Assembly (NCBI GenBank): GCA_022495005.1
Contig: JAGYXB010001962.1
Coordinates: 310,001 to 374,000 of the forward strand
From: Rhyacophila brunnea
Lineage: Eukaryota > Arthropoda > Insecta > Trichoptera > Rhyacophilidae
Length of the DNA: 64,000 nucleotides
Direction: 5' to 3'
Numbering within the stretch: the first letter of the stretch is position 1; each line of letters opens with the position of its first letter. The position numbers and the translations under genes are program-made. This document shows, piece by piece, positions 48,690 to 59,482 of this stretch. Below the pieces are notes generated by a model. That model ran no database searches, was not told the origin of the DNA, and worked only from the letters and a program-made list of their open reading frames with translations.

Positions 48690-48985
48690 ATAATTCCGAT
48701 AGGCTATACCCCAATACACTACATTTTGAAACAGGGTTTTGAATGTGTGAGTGTCATACGAAAATGAAGCACACATTCTAGACGTGCAATAGTATCTGTT
48801 GCAACCTTCAAATACAGCAATATTAAATGAGCGTCATTATATAAACCGAGAGCAGTTGTCTGAACGAAGGTCAAGCATATTCTTGACACGTGTTTTAGTT
48901 TATCGCATATTCCACCACACTCGAGATCGGTTGCCTGTTACTCCACACCCGTTAGGTATTTGTGTTCCCTGCTTATTCCCCACGG
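48690..48985 (+). repeat. Unclassified dispersed repeat, copy 1
   Basis: ATTCCGATAGGCTATACCCC, ACTACATTTTG, GTGTGAGTGTCATACGAAAA, TAAACCGAGAGCAGTTGTC and ACTCGAGATCGGTTGCCTGT recur in the same order at 53318-53571 and 53936-53960. There is no coding pattern. The plus-strand 68-residue frame here is not conserved in copy 2. Confidence 0.8.
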
Positions 48986-49847
48986 TCAAATCATTCAGGT
49001 TTTAATCATCAATATGAGAATCGCAAAGTAAGCATTAAATGATTATTAGTTAGTACTAAATCTTCACGACTGGTGTATTGTGATAATTTAAAAAAAGAAC
49101 GGAAAATAAGACCATAATGCAAAATGTATTTCCGGGAGCGTTCGTTTCGTGTTTATGTCAGATAGGTAAGTATATGATATAGGTAGGTAAATATGTAAAC
49201 TTATTCTCATCAAAAATCATCGGTCGGAGTTAATTACGAAACTGGTTTTTGGCACAATTCCAATTTTCATTTCAAGCAACACCTATCTGCGTAGGCATAA
49301 AATTGTGCATAGAGAAATCCAAGAAAGTTGAGAAAATAATATAATGACCAACATTAATAATTACATTGTAAAAAAATGCAAACGAAATTGTATTATACAA
49401 AATGTCGCAGAATAAAAAGTTGCAGAAAGAACGTTTGTCAGCGATTTAATGGTGTTGATCGGCAATGATGATCGGCAATTTTGGTGGAAAGATATTAAAG
49501 TAAAAAAAAATACAGTAGGTAGGTATTTAATCTATATAATTTAAATATTGTCTTTTCAATCCTAAACTATCCTAAATGCCAAACCTATACTTAATTCCAT
49601 TTTATTTGTGTAATATCGAAATATTAAAAAAATATTTTTTTGTGTTTCAAATTACAATTAATTTTGGGAAATTCAATACATTGGCAAATAATGTCACTTA
49701 GGATACCTACTTAACAAGTGGCATGAAAATAATTGTTTCTTAAATTCAATATAATCCAATGCATTTGGGTTTATACAGAAATGCTGGGAATTTCATAGAG
49801 AATCGATTGATTTAAAGAAACGTATTTCGAAAAATTAGCGTTTAAAG

Positions 49848-50071
49848 CGCGTTGACACGGTCCAAGTACGATCCAAGTACACTTGGACCGAGTGCCATCC
49901 AAGTGCACTAGTATGAGACATCTTCATACTAATTATTCCTATCCAAACTACTTGGACCGCGTCCTACTCATCCAAGTTAGCTTGGATAGGAATAATTAGT
50001 ATGAGGCTGTCACTTGGATGGCACTCGGTCCAAGTGTACTTGGATCGTACTTGGACCGTGTCAACGCGGCT
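49848..50071. mobile_element. Near-perfect palindromic foldback (CAAGTACACTTGGACC)
   Basis: GCGCGTTGACACGGTCCAAG runs rightward and returns as CTTGGACCGTGTCAACGCGG. The arms are about 100 bases with only a few mismatches and enclose a centre of about 15-25 bases. Sub-repeats of CCAAGT / ACTTGG occur throughout each arm. The low divergence between arms points to a young element or to arm-to-arm gene conversion. Confidence 0.85.
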
Positions 50072-50837
50072 AGGACAGTTTAGAATTGAAGAGACGGTTA
50101 ATTATTGTCGTCCGCTTAAAGATTAGCCCGGTTGCACATACAAAATTGTTTCGATTGGGACAGTCATAGATCAAAACAGATGGCAATTTTGGAAATTTCT
50201 TTATTTTCCATGCGTCGAAACAGTGACGTCAGGCGGTTAACTGAAATGAATGAAAAAGCGGCACATGCACATGCGTTGATGCAACATTTTGCTATTCTGC
50301 CTGCGGCCCATGTCGAGTGAAAAATATGTAACATGCGTCAGTACATTAAGTTACGTATGGTTTGTGAATGACAACAAAATTAAAACGACAAATTCGACGT
50401 GTTGCAGTCGTGACGAGTCTTTATGTGCGACTGGGCTTACAGGAAAGAATGTAATTATGATGATGCAGTTTTTTCATGGTTTCTGAAAACAAATCTCCAA
50501 TATAGCTACGGGCCAATCAGGGACGGCAACGATTTGAGAAGAATTTATAATGGCGATCTTTACGCAGTGGCGTAATAAGGGGTGGGCGAAAAATTTACAA
50601 TTGTCTTTTATCGAGAACTCATGCTAATTTAATACTGTCATATTAAGAACAGTCAACAACTTGTCAACAGGAAACCGCAACATATTTCAGTAGGTTCTAA
50701 AAATGCAATATTTTCCATTATTGCAAAGGAATGGGAGTTTGATGATGTCGCCCATGGGTATGGGTATATCGGATATAGCCCCATTGAGTAGGTACAATAT
50801 AAACATAATATTACGAATTTAATTACTAACGACACGG

Positions 50838-51915
50838 CAGTAGTAAAGGGTGGAGGTAGGCTGTTAAGAGTCGCCTTAAATAGTACACATTAAACTTTGT
50901 TAGCCACACGTATTTGTTTTTATTGAACTAAGAGTACAATTTACAAATGATGTTGGCTAGTTTTTAAAAGGCAAACCATAATAGTTTTGGTATACTTTGG
51001 GCGATACGACAAATTGTGCATACTTTTTCATTCATACTCAAAATACATATTATTACACATATTGTTGGTTTATTTTTTTAATTCATTATGCCCTGCCTAA
51101 ACCAAACTATAATTGATATAAACTATTCGCACTATAGTAACGGTATTTTCAAGACATATTTTGGATATATTAGGGTTTGAAGTTTTCGTTTTGTTAGGAG
51201 AAATAGAGTTTCTAAAAAAAAAAACATAATATTTGGTTTATATCTACATTATATTGCATGTTCTTTCAGTTACATCAATTTTACATTATCAAGTTCACTA
51301 CTTTTGCAGTTGTTTTGCATTTAATCTCAAAATTGAAAAATTTGCAGATGCCTTGGTTTTACACTCACGGTGCGTATTGTTCTATCTAGGTATACAATAT
51401 CCAAAGTTATGTATGACTTAATTCCATAATTTTAGATATTTTATAGATAGTTGAGTATTTTTTGACTAATATCTAATCTAACGGCTCTCGACGATATGTC
51501 TGAGAAGAATTCTGCAGTTTTTTGGACATATTGTCAGGCGCGGACTGGACAACCTGGAGAGACTGGTAGTTTTGGGTAGCCTCCAGGGAAGGCGAAGCAG
51601 AGGAAGAGCGTCTGCGCAATGGAGCGACCAAGTGAAAGAGCCATTCTGCCCTGAGAGAAGCGGAAAATCGAGAAGGATGGAAAGTCTTGGTCGCTCAAAG
51701 GATGGCAAAATTTCAATGTGGTCACGATCCTCAGACATGAGTGCACTAGTTAGTTGTTAGTTTTTCGCAGGGTTAAATTGAATTTTTAAAACTAACCAAC
51801 ATTATCTGTAAATTGTAGTCCTGTTTCAATGAAAATAAATACGCATGACTGACAAAAAGTTTAGTGTTCACTATTTATGGCGGATCTTAACAGCCTACCT
51901 CCGCCCTTCGCCACG
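50838..51915. mobile_element. hAT-MITE family F interrupted by a retrotransposon tail
   Basis: The left terminus is CAGTAGTAAAGGGTGGAGGT and the right terminus is CGCCCTTCGCCACG. Family modules are present at 50860-51115 and 51755-51900. The middle holds unrelated DNA (about 51115-51395) and the RT tail at 51480-51752. The left TIR is mutated and no reliable duplication is seen. Confidence 0.75.
51480..51752 (+). pseudogene. Reverse transcriptase C-terminus inside family F
   Basis: One frame reads LQFFGHIVRRGLDNLERLVV, then LGSLQGRRSRGRASAQWSDQ, VKE. After a frameshift, another frame reads ALREAENREGWKVLVAQRM, then AKFQCGHDPQT and a stop. This is the FGH..R...LE...GR..GRR.RGR...W.D and HDPQT tail of common insect endonuclease/RT elements. 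The frameshift and lack of the RT core show it is dead. The minus-strand frames over it are shadows. Confidence 0.85.
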
Positions 51916-52418
51916 GTCTGCTTCCTCCACCTCTGTCATCTGCCTACCCCCATGGTACGTCATCTTTGCTAGTTGATGTGTATGTGTATAAGGTTTTAAG
52001 ATTGTCAATGCCATGCGAGACAAGGGCGATCAAATAATAAAGCCTAATGAACCTACATACATTTTGACACTAAAAAATGTCAGTGTGCGGCATTTGGAGT
52101 CTTCTCAAGGGCGTCACTACGACAGTGCACCCTAGTATCTATAGTAATATCTCATCTTTCTTGAATCGATTTATAAAAACCTACTACGGTCGGCCATTGT
52201 TAAATAGTTAAATTTCAATACTATGTTGTGAATGATAATACGAAAATCTATAACAAGCGTGCATTTCGATGTACAGTTTTATATCACTCATTGTATAGGT
52301 ACGGAAGGCGAAATGGTTTCCATTTTTGAATTATTTATTTTAATAAAAACTACAAAGTATCTAACTGATATGTTGATGATTTTAACTTTAATGTGTCGAT
52401 ATCGACAAATGTCGACTC

Positions 52419-52430
52419 TGCGCATGCGCA
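52419..52430. promoter_or_regulatory. NRF-1/Ewg-like palindromic site
   Basis: TGCGCATGCGCA is a perfect match to the YGCGCAYGCGCR consensus of NRF-1 (Drosophila Ewg). It is followed by TCTGTCTCTGTCTCTGTC and, 110 bases on, by an ATG in good context (AAAATGG, 52539) that opens only eight codons (MADGETSP). The neighbourhood is CpG-richer than its surroundings. It may be a promoter, or a promoter fragment carried by a repeat. Confidence 0.35.
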
Positions 52431-52803
52431 CAGCCGCACAATCAGCCATTTCTGTCTCTGTCTCTGTCTACACTGTCATTGCTCGCTCATCGCTGGTCAC
52501 CGCATTTGACGTTTGTTCATACAATCAACACAATAAAAATGGCAGACGGAGAGACTTCTCCTTAAATGTCTCCGCTACCAATACATAATAATCGCTGTTT
52601 CCGCGTTTGATGACATATTTGCGCAATGGCGTCGTCTGGCTAGAGTATATTTTGACGTTTCGGGAGATTACGCGCGAATGTCGGTGTCGCTAGAGATGTG
52701 CGAGGTTGTATCATGTAACACTGACCGGCGGGTCTAGGAAGTTTTGATTTATGGCCGTCAGGCACACAAGGCGAGTTGTGATGTGCGAGCCGGCTAACTA
52801 TCG

Positions 52804-52885
52804 GTTAGGTTACATGTAAATTTTACGTATCACAGTTCAAAGTGAGATGTTGTATAGGAAAGAGATGGCCGTATAGCATTGAGAT
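52804..52885 (+). mobile_element. TTAGG-bearing element family A, left-end remnant
   Basis: GGTTACATGTAAATTTTACG and TAGGAAAGAGATGGCCGTAT match the first about 85 bases of family A. The (CCTAA)n and right half are absent. Confidence 0.6.
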
Positions 52886-52999
52886 AAAAACGTTGTTCGT
52901 GGAGCATTTCACGAGCACCTACTTGCTAATCTATTCTTGAATCATTCAGGATTCTATGAGTATAACAATATATACAATAAGATAGTATGTCTAACTTAC

Positions 53000-53230
53000 T
53001 TTTTTTGACCATGTCCGATTTAAAAGGATCAAATGGGCCTCCACAGGGTAGAAATTTGTATTAAAAGATTTTTTTAATCTCGCAAGAAATGAATGTTAGC
53101 CACTTGCCCTACCTATCGGGTCCATACTCTGACTCCAAACACAAATTCAAAAACCATATTATGTGTATTTGCCAGACCCAGGATTCGAATCTGGGACCCA
53201 CGACATTATAAGCCCCTCGGCCATCGTGGG
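53000..53230 (-). mobile_element. tRNA-derived SINE, family 1, minus-strand copy
   Basis: Minus strand: CCACGATGGCCGAGGGGC (head), the B box in CCCAGATTCGAATCCTGGG, the shared GAGTCAGAGTATGGACCC body and an A-rich tail (the T-run at 53000-53006). A 64-residue plus-strand frame here is a shadow. Confidence 0.85.
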
Positions 53231-53317
53231 CGTACTTTCGTAAAATATTTACGAAATATAAATAGTATTGAAGGTTCAGCAAACTAAAGATCAGTGTAAT
53301 TTACCCACAGAACAGAT

Positions 53318-53960
53318 AATAAATATAATTCCGATAGGCAATATTCAATACACTACATTTTGATGGAGGGTTTTAAATGTGTGAGTGTCCTACGAAAATG
53401 AAGCTCGCATTATGCACGTGCAATAGTGTGTGTAATACACCAATATTAAATGAGCGTCAATGCATAAACCGAGAACAGTTGTCAGTATTCGACGTATGAC
53501 GTATTCTTGACACGTGTTTAAGTTTATCCCGGATTATTCCTCACTCGAGATCGGTTACCTGCTACTCCTTATGCGTCAATTACATTGAGCTACTTTACGA
53601 GCTGTTTGTTGTCGAATTTACAATCTGCCTGTACAGTCGCCCAGTGTCATCATTGAACAAGCTAACAAGCAGATTGTAAACAATCTACCGAGAAAAGTTG
53701 AAAGCCGGTCAACTTTACACGCTGCACGCCGGCGTGTGGGCCCTACTGCGTCTGCGCAGTAGCAACCTCCCGGTAAAAAAACGAACTACGTTCTGTCAAA
53801 ATAGTCACTGGCTTGTGGCTTCTCAGCGAATGGAAAGTTTTGTGTGTCATCATCACAATCGCAGTAGCTGAATCGCCCGCTTTTAAATTTGCCAACAAAC
53901 AGCTCGTAAAGTAGCTCAATGTAATTGACGCATTACCCGTATTTTAGTTCCCTGTATTTA
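53318..53960 (+). repeat. Unclassified dispersed repeat, copy 2, interrupted by a MITE
   Basis: The same word order as 48690-48985 runs to GCTACTCCTTA, then resumes at CCCGTATTTTAGTTCCCTG after a 361-base insertion. Comparison of the two copies shows exactly where the insertion entered. Confidence 0.78.
53572..53932. mobile_element. TTA-flanked TIR MITE (Harbinger-like)
   Basis: TGCGTCAATTACATTGAGCT, then ACTTTACGAGCTGTTTGTTG at the left, is mirrored exactly at the right (ends ..TAATTGACGCA). TTA lies at 53569-53571 and 53933-53935. The TIRs are about 40 bases. The centre is GC-rich (CACGCTGCACGCCGGCGTG, CTGCGTCTGCGCAG), which is unusual for a MITE in this window. Confidence 0.9.
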
Positions 53961-54529
53961 CTATACAATTTCACAAAAAATCACCTACCTTTATAATATT
54001 ATTACATTATGCATTATCAATTATTTGTGGGGATGCTCTGCATCTACAGCATATATACACAGCACGCCTCTGGTATCTAATTATCCATTGATTACATACA
54101 AATTTTCAAACGTCATTGTCTCATACAATAAATAGTATACTGATAATTTTGTTTGGCTAATATTATCGAAATTTATTTTGGCATTCATGCCATTTTTACA
54201 GGAACTCACCATTTTCCTAGTATGAATTATTTTCAGTATTCAATGAAGTATGCACTATATAACAATGCTTATATTTTCTAAACATTGAAAAGACAACAAA
54301 GGGCAAAACGTTTTAAAAACCAATGACCTCCCAGTTGTCTGTCTTGAGCAGTCTCTTTGTGTATATTTTCAAGTCATTTTGAGCATTTTTTTTTTGTACC
54401 AAAATTGTTTGAATTTCACGTATTGTGACGTAAATGCTTAGTCACATTTTAATTTTAAACATTAACAATATTTTCGAATTCTTCCGATTTTTTTAAACAG
54501 TCAGTAGGTAGGTACCTACGCGTACGTAC

Positions 54530-55341
54530 CAGTGGCAAATGGTGGAGGTGGGCTGTGGAGATCCGAGATAAATAGGGCACACAAAACTTTTGTCAGTCAT
54601 ACTTTATTTGCATTCATTGAACGAATAATATAAATTGCAGATGGTGTTAGTAAGTTTTTAAAATTTAATTAAACCCTGCTTAAACCAAACCATAATAGAT
54701 AAAAATTACTTTATATCCATAACGTATCTAAAGTTATGATTTAATGGTATGATTTTAGATATTTTATAGATAGAAGAATATTTTTTATCTATTTTGGTTT
54801 GGTTTAGGTAGAGTTAAACTAACCAATACCATCTGCAATTTAAAAAGAGCACACTTGTCAGGTATACCTACTTACGGGAAATAAAATAATACGATATTAC
54901 TACTGATGAATAGGTACACACTAATTTGATGAAATTTCAATAGGTCACTGACGGCATAGCGATAAGTTTAAATTATATATTTTCCTAAGATCATACAGTC
55001 ATAGACAATAATATTATGCGCAAAGGTTTTAGGCTTAGTCATCGGAGCCTACCGTATTGCATACATTGCGATAAACATAGTGAGGTCACGTGACATTACG
55101 TCTATAGAAAAAATTATCAGCATTCCTCAACGAATAATCCGATAAATACGTTAAAGACCACGTTGTGGCATATTTTTTAAAAATCTTTGACAGATGGTTC
55201 TATAATCTGTGTATATTTATTATACATTCTTACATATTATACGGCAGATGTCATTGGCAAATTAAATTATTTAAATACGTCAAAATGCAATTAAAAATTA
55301 TTTTTCTTAATAAATCACCTAGTATGGAGTCTTCGACACTG
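54530..55341. mobile_element. Chimeric hAT element: family F left half, long relative right half
   Basis: 54530-54840 is family F (CAGTGGCAAATGGTGGAGGT with the first modules). From about 54840 the sequence follows the longer relative at 44687-45877 to a right end GAGTCTTCGACACTG. The flanks GTACGTAC and CTATCGAA do not match, so transposition as one unit is not shown. Recombination between two elements is an alternative. Confidence 0.75.
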
Positions 55342-55477
55342 CTATCGAATCAACACCACTGATAAGCTGTACCTAATATGAATATATTGCTGGAAGACAT
55401 GTTCCAGAATTACTTCCAATAATCACTAAAGAGTACTTCTTTATATCAATAAGGAAAGAAAGCAATAATGTCCTGAC

Positions 55478-55614
55478 CTGTTTGAAGTTGCCGGGTTTGG
55501 GCTTGTTGTCGTTGACATACCCCTCCATGCCAGCCATGAGGACGGTGGCTCCGAGGAATTTGTTGAGGAGAGCTCTGGCTTCTGCGTCCTCCATCGTATC
55601 GCCATCTTCAACCA
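55478..55614 (-). CDS. Smoothelin-like gene, exon 6 of those seen
   Basis: The acceptor is ..TTTTAG|TGGTTG and the donor CAACAG... AAACAG|GTCAGG. With the carried G from the previous exon it encodes VVEDGDTMEDAEARALLNKF, then LGATVLMAGMEGYVNDNKPK, PGNFKQ (46 codons), ending in phase 0. The EARALLNKFLGA..LM.GME block looks conserved and helical. In smoothelin-type proteins a block like this precedes the smoothelin domain. The next exon would be further left on the minus strand. I did not find it, so the intron is long or the exon lies outside the window. Confidence 0.85.
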
Positions 55615-55991
55615 CTAAAAGATAACATAGCATAATAATATATTCTTATTTTTTGTAACAATACATTTTGGAATGCACACATGCGAATAATTATCATTTC
55701 ACACTTCATCATGCATGGAAGACCCACTGATCGTTGCCTCCCGTGCAGATCTTCTAAACTATTGATGAAGATAATAAAACAACAGAGTGAACAGTGTATA
55801 GCAATTAAATTCAGAAGAAGACATTCTTACATTAAAAAAAAATAGTAGGTAAATCACAAAAATGTCAAACCTTCTTCTATGGTTTTATTTATCAAATTGA
55901 AAAAGGTAGAAAAAGGTTACTAAGTCTAATGATAATAATTTGTAGTGTAAAGTTTCCAACGTTATATACAATAAGATAAGATGTATTTGAC

Positions 55992-56420
55992 CATGTCCGG
56001 AAACTTGTACGTATGCAGTTTGCCGTATCACACTTCACCGTGAAATGTTGTATCAGAAATGTATGACCGTATATTAAAGACCGTCGAACCTCTTTGGGCC
56101 GTATAGTACTGACATAAAATTCATGTCTATATATAACACGGTTCTTGTTGGTTTACACTTTACAGGAAACCGGCAGCAAACAAATTTTGAAAATAGTCGA
56201 TATACTGGATTATTTGTTAGGTTAGGTTAGGTTAGGTTAGGTTAGGTTTTCATTCTTGAATTCATGAATTTTGCCAAAATCAGTTATGAAAATTGAATTA
56301 ATGTTTATATAGAATCTAATAAAATTGGAGATCGTATAGTACGCTCATCTCTTTCCGATAGAAAACTCACGGCGAACTGTGCCGGGGTGAAATGTTTTAT
56401 GTACAATTTACATGTAACCA
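55992..56420 (-). mobile_element. TTAGG-bearing element family A, intronic copy with the longest telomeric tract
   Basis: The minus-strand order is complete from the CATGTCCGG end at 55992 to the CATGTAACCA end at 56420. Six perfect TTAGG units lie at about 56217-56247. The flanks (TATTTGAC, CTGTACGT) do not match. The left flank looks like a SINE-1 tail (TTTGACCATGTCCG), suggesting a rearranged junction. It lies in the intron between exons 6 and 5. Confidence 0.85.
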
Positions 56421-56553
56421 CTGTACGTATGACATATTATTATTTGCAATTTTTCTCACTCAATCTCACTATTCTAAATAATGATGATTCGTTATATAAA
56501 ATGATACTTTTTCTATTGTAATTGCAAGGTGTTTTTAATTGCGTAATTTATAC

Positions 56554-56730
56554 CAATATCAGCGTTCTTCATTCGGGTGAGAATATCCTGGACGCCGGTG
56601 ACTTTGTTCCTGCTATCGAGGAAAGAGGAGCTGGTCCCGGACTGCGAAGAGTGGTGATGGCGCTCCACCACCGTGCTGGACACCTCTCCGCCTGAGTTCA
56701 CGCTGCCGTTGCTCTCCGTCCTGGCAATAC
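56554..56730 (-). CDS. Smoothelin-like gene, exon 5
   Basis: The acceptor is TTTTTTAAG|GTATTG and the donor GATATTG|GTATAA. It encodes GIARTESNGSVNSGGEVSST, then VVERHHHSSQSGTSSSFLDS, RNKVTGVQDILTRMKNADI (59 codons). The first part is a Ser/His-rich linker. VTGVQDILTRMKNAD at the end reads as a short amphipathic, conserved segment. Phase 1 at both ends fits its neighbours. Confidence 0.85.
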
Positions 56731-56941
56731 CTTAAAAAAATACCAAAAAAAAATTATGTTGGGCCTTTATAATCGATTTTATGAATATGTCATTAGAAGG
56801 CGTTCGAGACGCGGATAATGAATTGATAAAACGAATCGTTCTTTTTCTTTCTTTCTAGTTTTTTTCTTCAGTGTGTATATTTATCTACTTTCTCTATTTC
56901 ATTCAGATCAAATCGTGGACAATCGTTATTATAAATTAATA

Positions 56942-57290
56942 CTTAAGGCTATACTTCAGTTGAGGCATGGTCTAAAAAGATCGTGGCTAGGTGATGCGTG
57001 CCGAACGAAATATAATTTGTCATAAAAATTCAACATGCGTCCATTTAATGTTATGTTTATTGTTATATTACTAATAATAATAGTATATTCATTGACATGT
57101 TTTCTTTTTCAAGTACATACGTAAAGTTTTTTAGTCGTCTTTACACGATTTAAGAATATATTCATCCGATGCCATGACAAAACAAATCGACGCGCGAACA
57201 CCTCGACTGTCGGTCTCCGATTCGGCGACGAGTGCCAAATTTCGTCACACCTACTGTTGAAAATTATTTGCCGTTTCACTGAAGTACGCT
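56942..57290 (+). mobile_element. Repeat family G, copy 2 (intronic)
   Basis: It is the reverse complement of 10150-10507 over nearly its whole length, from AAGGCTATACTTCAGTTGAG to GTTTCACTGAAGTACGC. TACTTCAG at both ends is a weak inverted terminus. Confidence 0.7.
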
Positions 57291-57455
57291 TTTAATAACG
57301 TTTGGCTTGATTGATTATTATTAGGTAGATATTTGTTCTGTTTGCGTTGTGTAATTCAGAAATTTTACAATTCAATAATCCAATAATTGGTCGCCATCTT
57401 AGTATTTTATAGGCTTCCCATTGCGTACTGTCAAGATTAACTATAAATTATTGAA

Positions 57456-58350
57456 CATACATAATTTTGAAAACACTTCTGAGAAAATATATTATAACCG
57501 ATAGAAAAAATCTTTTTTGAAAACAGTAAGACACCCAGCGGGAATCGAACCTGCATCTCTCGGGTTTTGCACCCATACACATAGACCCATGGCCCCCACA
57601 TCCTGAAACGGGCCCCCCAACCTATCGCTAAGGTTAAGGGCAGTGTGGTGTTCTACAGTAGTGTTTCCCAAATGACATACCCGCGGAACTCCAGGGTTCC
57701 GTATAGAATAAAGGGTATAATGTATATTTTTAGCGATTTTTGGTATTTTTAAATAAATCCGCTTGAATTGTCGGCACTCAGCGTCATATGTTGAAGCTCT
57801 GATCGCGACCCATTTTTGAGATAGCTCAGTAACATGTGAACCTTCGCCATGTTGGATAAATAGTCATTTTTATTAGTCGCATAGCCTAATAGTCTAATAG
57901 TGCCGCAGGCGAATTTTTTTTTACTATTAGAGCAAATTTGTGGTGTGTGTATATTTCGCTTAACTGGTTGACCTGCTACGTCGGGCCCCTCCTAAGCCTG
58001 TGCCCCCAGGCTAGAGCTCTGTCAGCCCCATGCATAGACCACTATGCTTTTGGCACCATACTTAATTGCAACAAATTTTAACTAATGGTTCTTAATACTC
58101 TCTGAAGCGCTTTCCAAATTGAGTTACAATTGGTGATCGGCTTTTGTATCTTAAATAAAAAGTAGGTATTACGTTAATTACTAACCGACGTCACGGATCA
58201 CTCCAAGATTTTTTGTTGTAACTTACTTGAACTTGTTAATAACACGAGAGATGCAGATTCAATTCCTGCTGGGTGTCTTACTTTTTTTAAAAAAAAAAAT
58301 TTTCTATTAGTTATAATATATTTTCTCACAAGTATTTTCAAAATTATGTA
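57456..58350. mobile_element. Inverted pair of SINE family 2 units enclosing family D
   Basis: 57456-57573 is the reverse complement of about 58238-58350 (TTGAACATACATAATTTTGA, GTAAGACACCCAGCGGGAAT, CGAACCTGCATCTCTCG). Each arm carries the tRNA-derived B box (GGTTCGATTCCCGC on the left arm's minus strand). Between them lies a family D element (57599-58032). It is inside the intron between exons 5 and 4. Confidence 0.75.
57599..58032. mobile_element. Repeat family D, fullest copy
   Basis: ATGGCCCCCACATCCTG at the left and CTCTGTCAGCCCCATGC at the right. The flanks ATAGACCC and ATAGACCA match 7/8, which suggests an 8-bp target duplication. Words shared with fragments at 18280, 23775 and 37850 include CCTATCGCTAAGGTTA, GTGTTCTACAGTAG, ACTATTAGAGCAAATTTG and AGGCTAGAGCTCTGTCAGCC. 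There is no open frame of note. Confidence 0.7.
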
Positions 58351-58510
58351 TGCTCAATAATTAGAATGTTACATTCTTAAATGTTGTAAATTATTCGTTG
58401 AATAAAACAAATAGTTAATTAAAAACTACAAATTAGTAGTTAGTACCATAAAATACACGTTTAAACTGATGATGAAATGTAAAATTATATATGTAAGATA
58501 TTATTCTTAC

Positions 58511-58627
58511 CCGGTGTTGAAGAGCGACTGGAGAAGGTTTCCGAGGCGTCGTTATCTTTGAAGCTGCTGGTGCGCAGGATCAGTCCGGCTTTCGGATATG
58601 AGGATTTTTCAGATTTAGTGGTTTCCA
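58511..58627 (-). CDS. Smoothelin-like gene, exon 4
   Basis: The acceptor is TTTTCCAG|TGGAAA and the donor ACACCGG|GTAAGA. It encodes VETTKSEKSSYPKAGLILRT, then SSFKDNDASETFSSRSSTP (39 codons). It is Ser/Thr-rich, with several possible phosphorylation sites, and is probably unstructured. Phase 1 in and out. Confidence 0.85.
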
Positions 58628-59482
58628 CTGGAAAAACAAAATTAAAACATCTGTCAGAAATGCATGGAGTAAAAAAATGTTGAAATAAACCTTCCTCTAT
58701 GATGGAGCCTGAATGTATGAAATTGAAGCAAAAAAAGACCTCTGGTCTACCGATTAAGTTAGCTACAAGCGACTTTGCATTGCAAGTTCATTTGAAGAGA
58801 ACTTCACACGTCTACTATGACAGTCCACTGTAATTTTAGATTCAATCAATTAGTTAATTACATAATTACATGGTCGTATGTCCAGATATTGTCAAAATAA
58901 GCCTTGAATACATAAATTCATAAGATTGAATTCGACTTTAATATTTGACATTTCACGCATTTCGCATATTGCCATATTATCAAAACTGGCATTTGAATAT
59001 ACAATTTAGCTATAAATACCTGATGAAAGATAGGTACTCCCTTATGAATTTAATGTAGGCAGCCAAAAGCAATACATTGACTATTATTTTTATGAAATAA
59101 TTTTAATAAAAATCACATAAAACATTGAGAAATACGTACAGCGATAGGGTATGTAATCAGAACGTGAGTTGCCATTTTGTTTTTGGGGCTACCAATAAAA
59201 GAAAAAAAATAATAAACGTATTACCAATACCCGAGGAGCAGAACTAACCTGCCATTGGTGATGCCAATTGGGAGGGCAATAACTCTGTTCGACTAAATTG
59301 TTTTGGATGTTGATATATTCCACCTACGTGAGGATGAGATAGGTGGACGTTGTTTTATATATCGTTTGTTAAATAAAAAAAAGTGTCATACGAAGACTAT
59401 CGAATTGAGTTACAATACATATAATAGTGATTCTAGAACATTTTAATGTTACTATTAATTGTTGAAGTAGAGAAAAGTTAAT

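Noticed and set aside
51478..51738. Minus-strand 86-residue open frame
   Set aside because: It is antisense to the RT tail at 51480-51752, whose plus-strand reading matches a known family.
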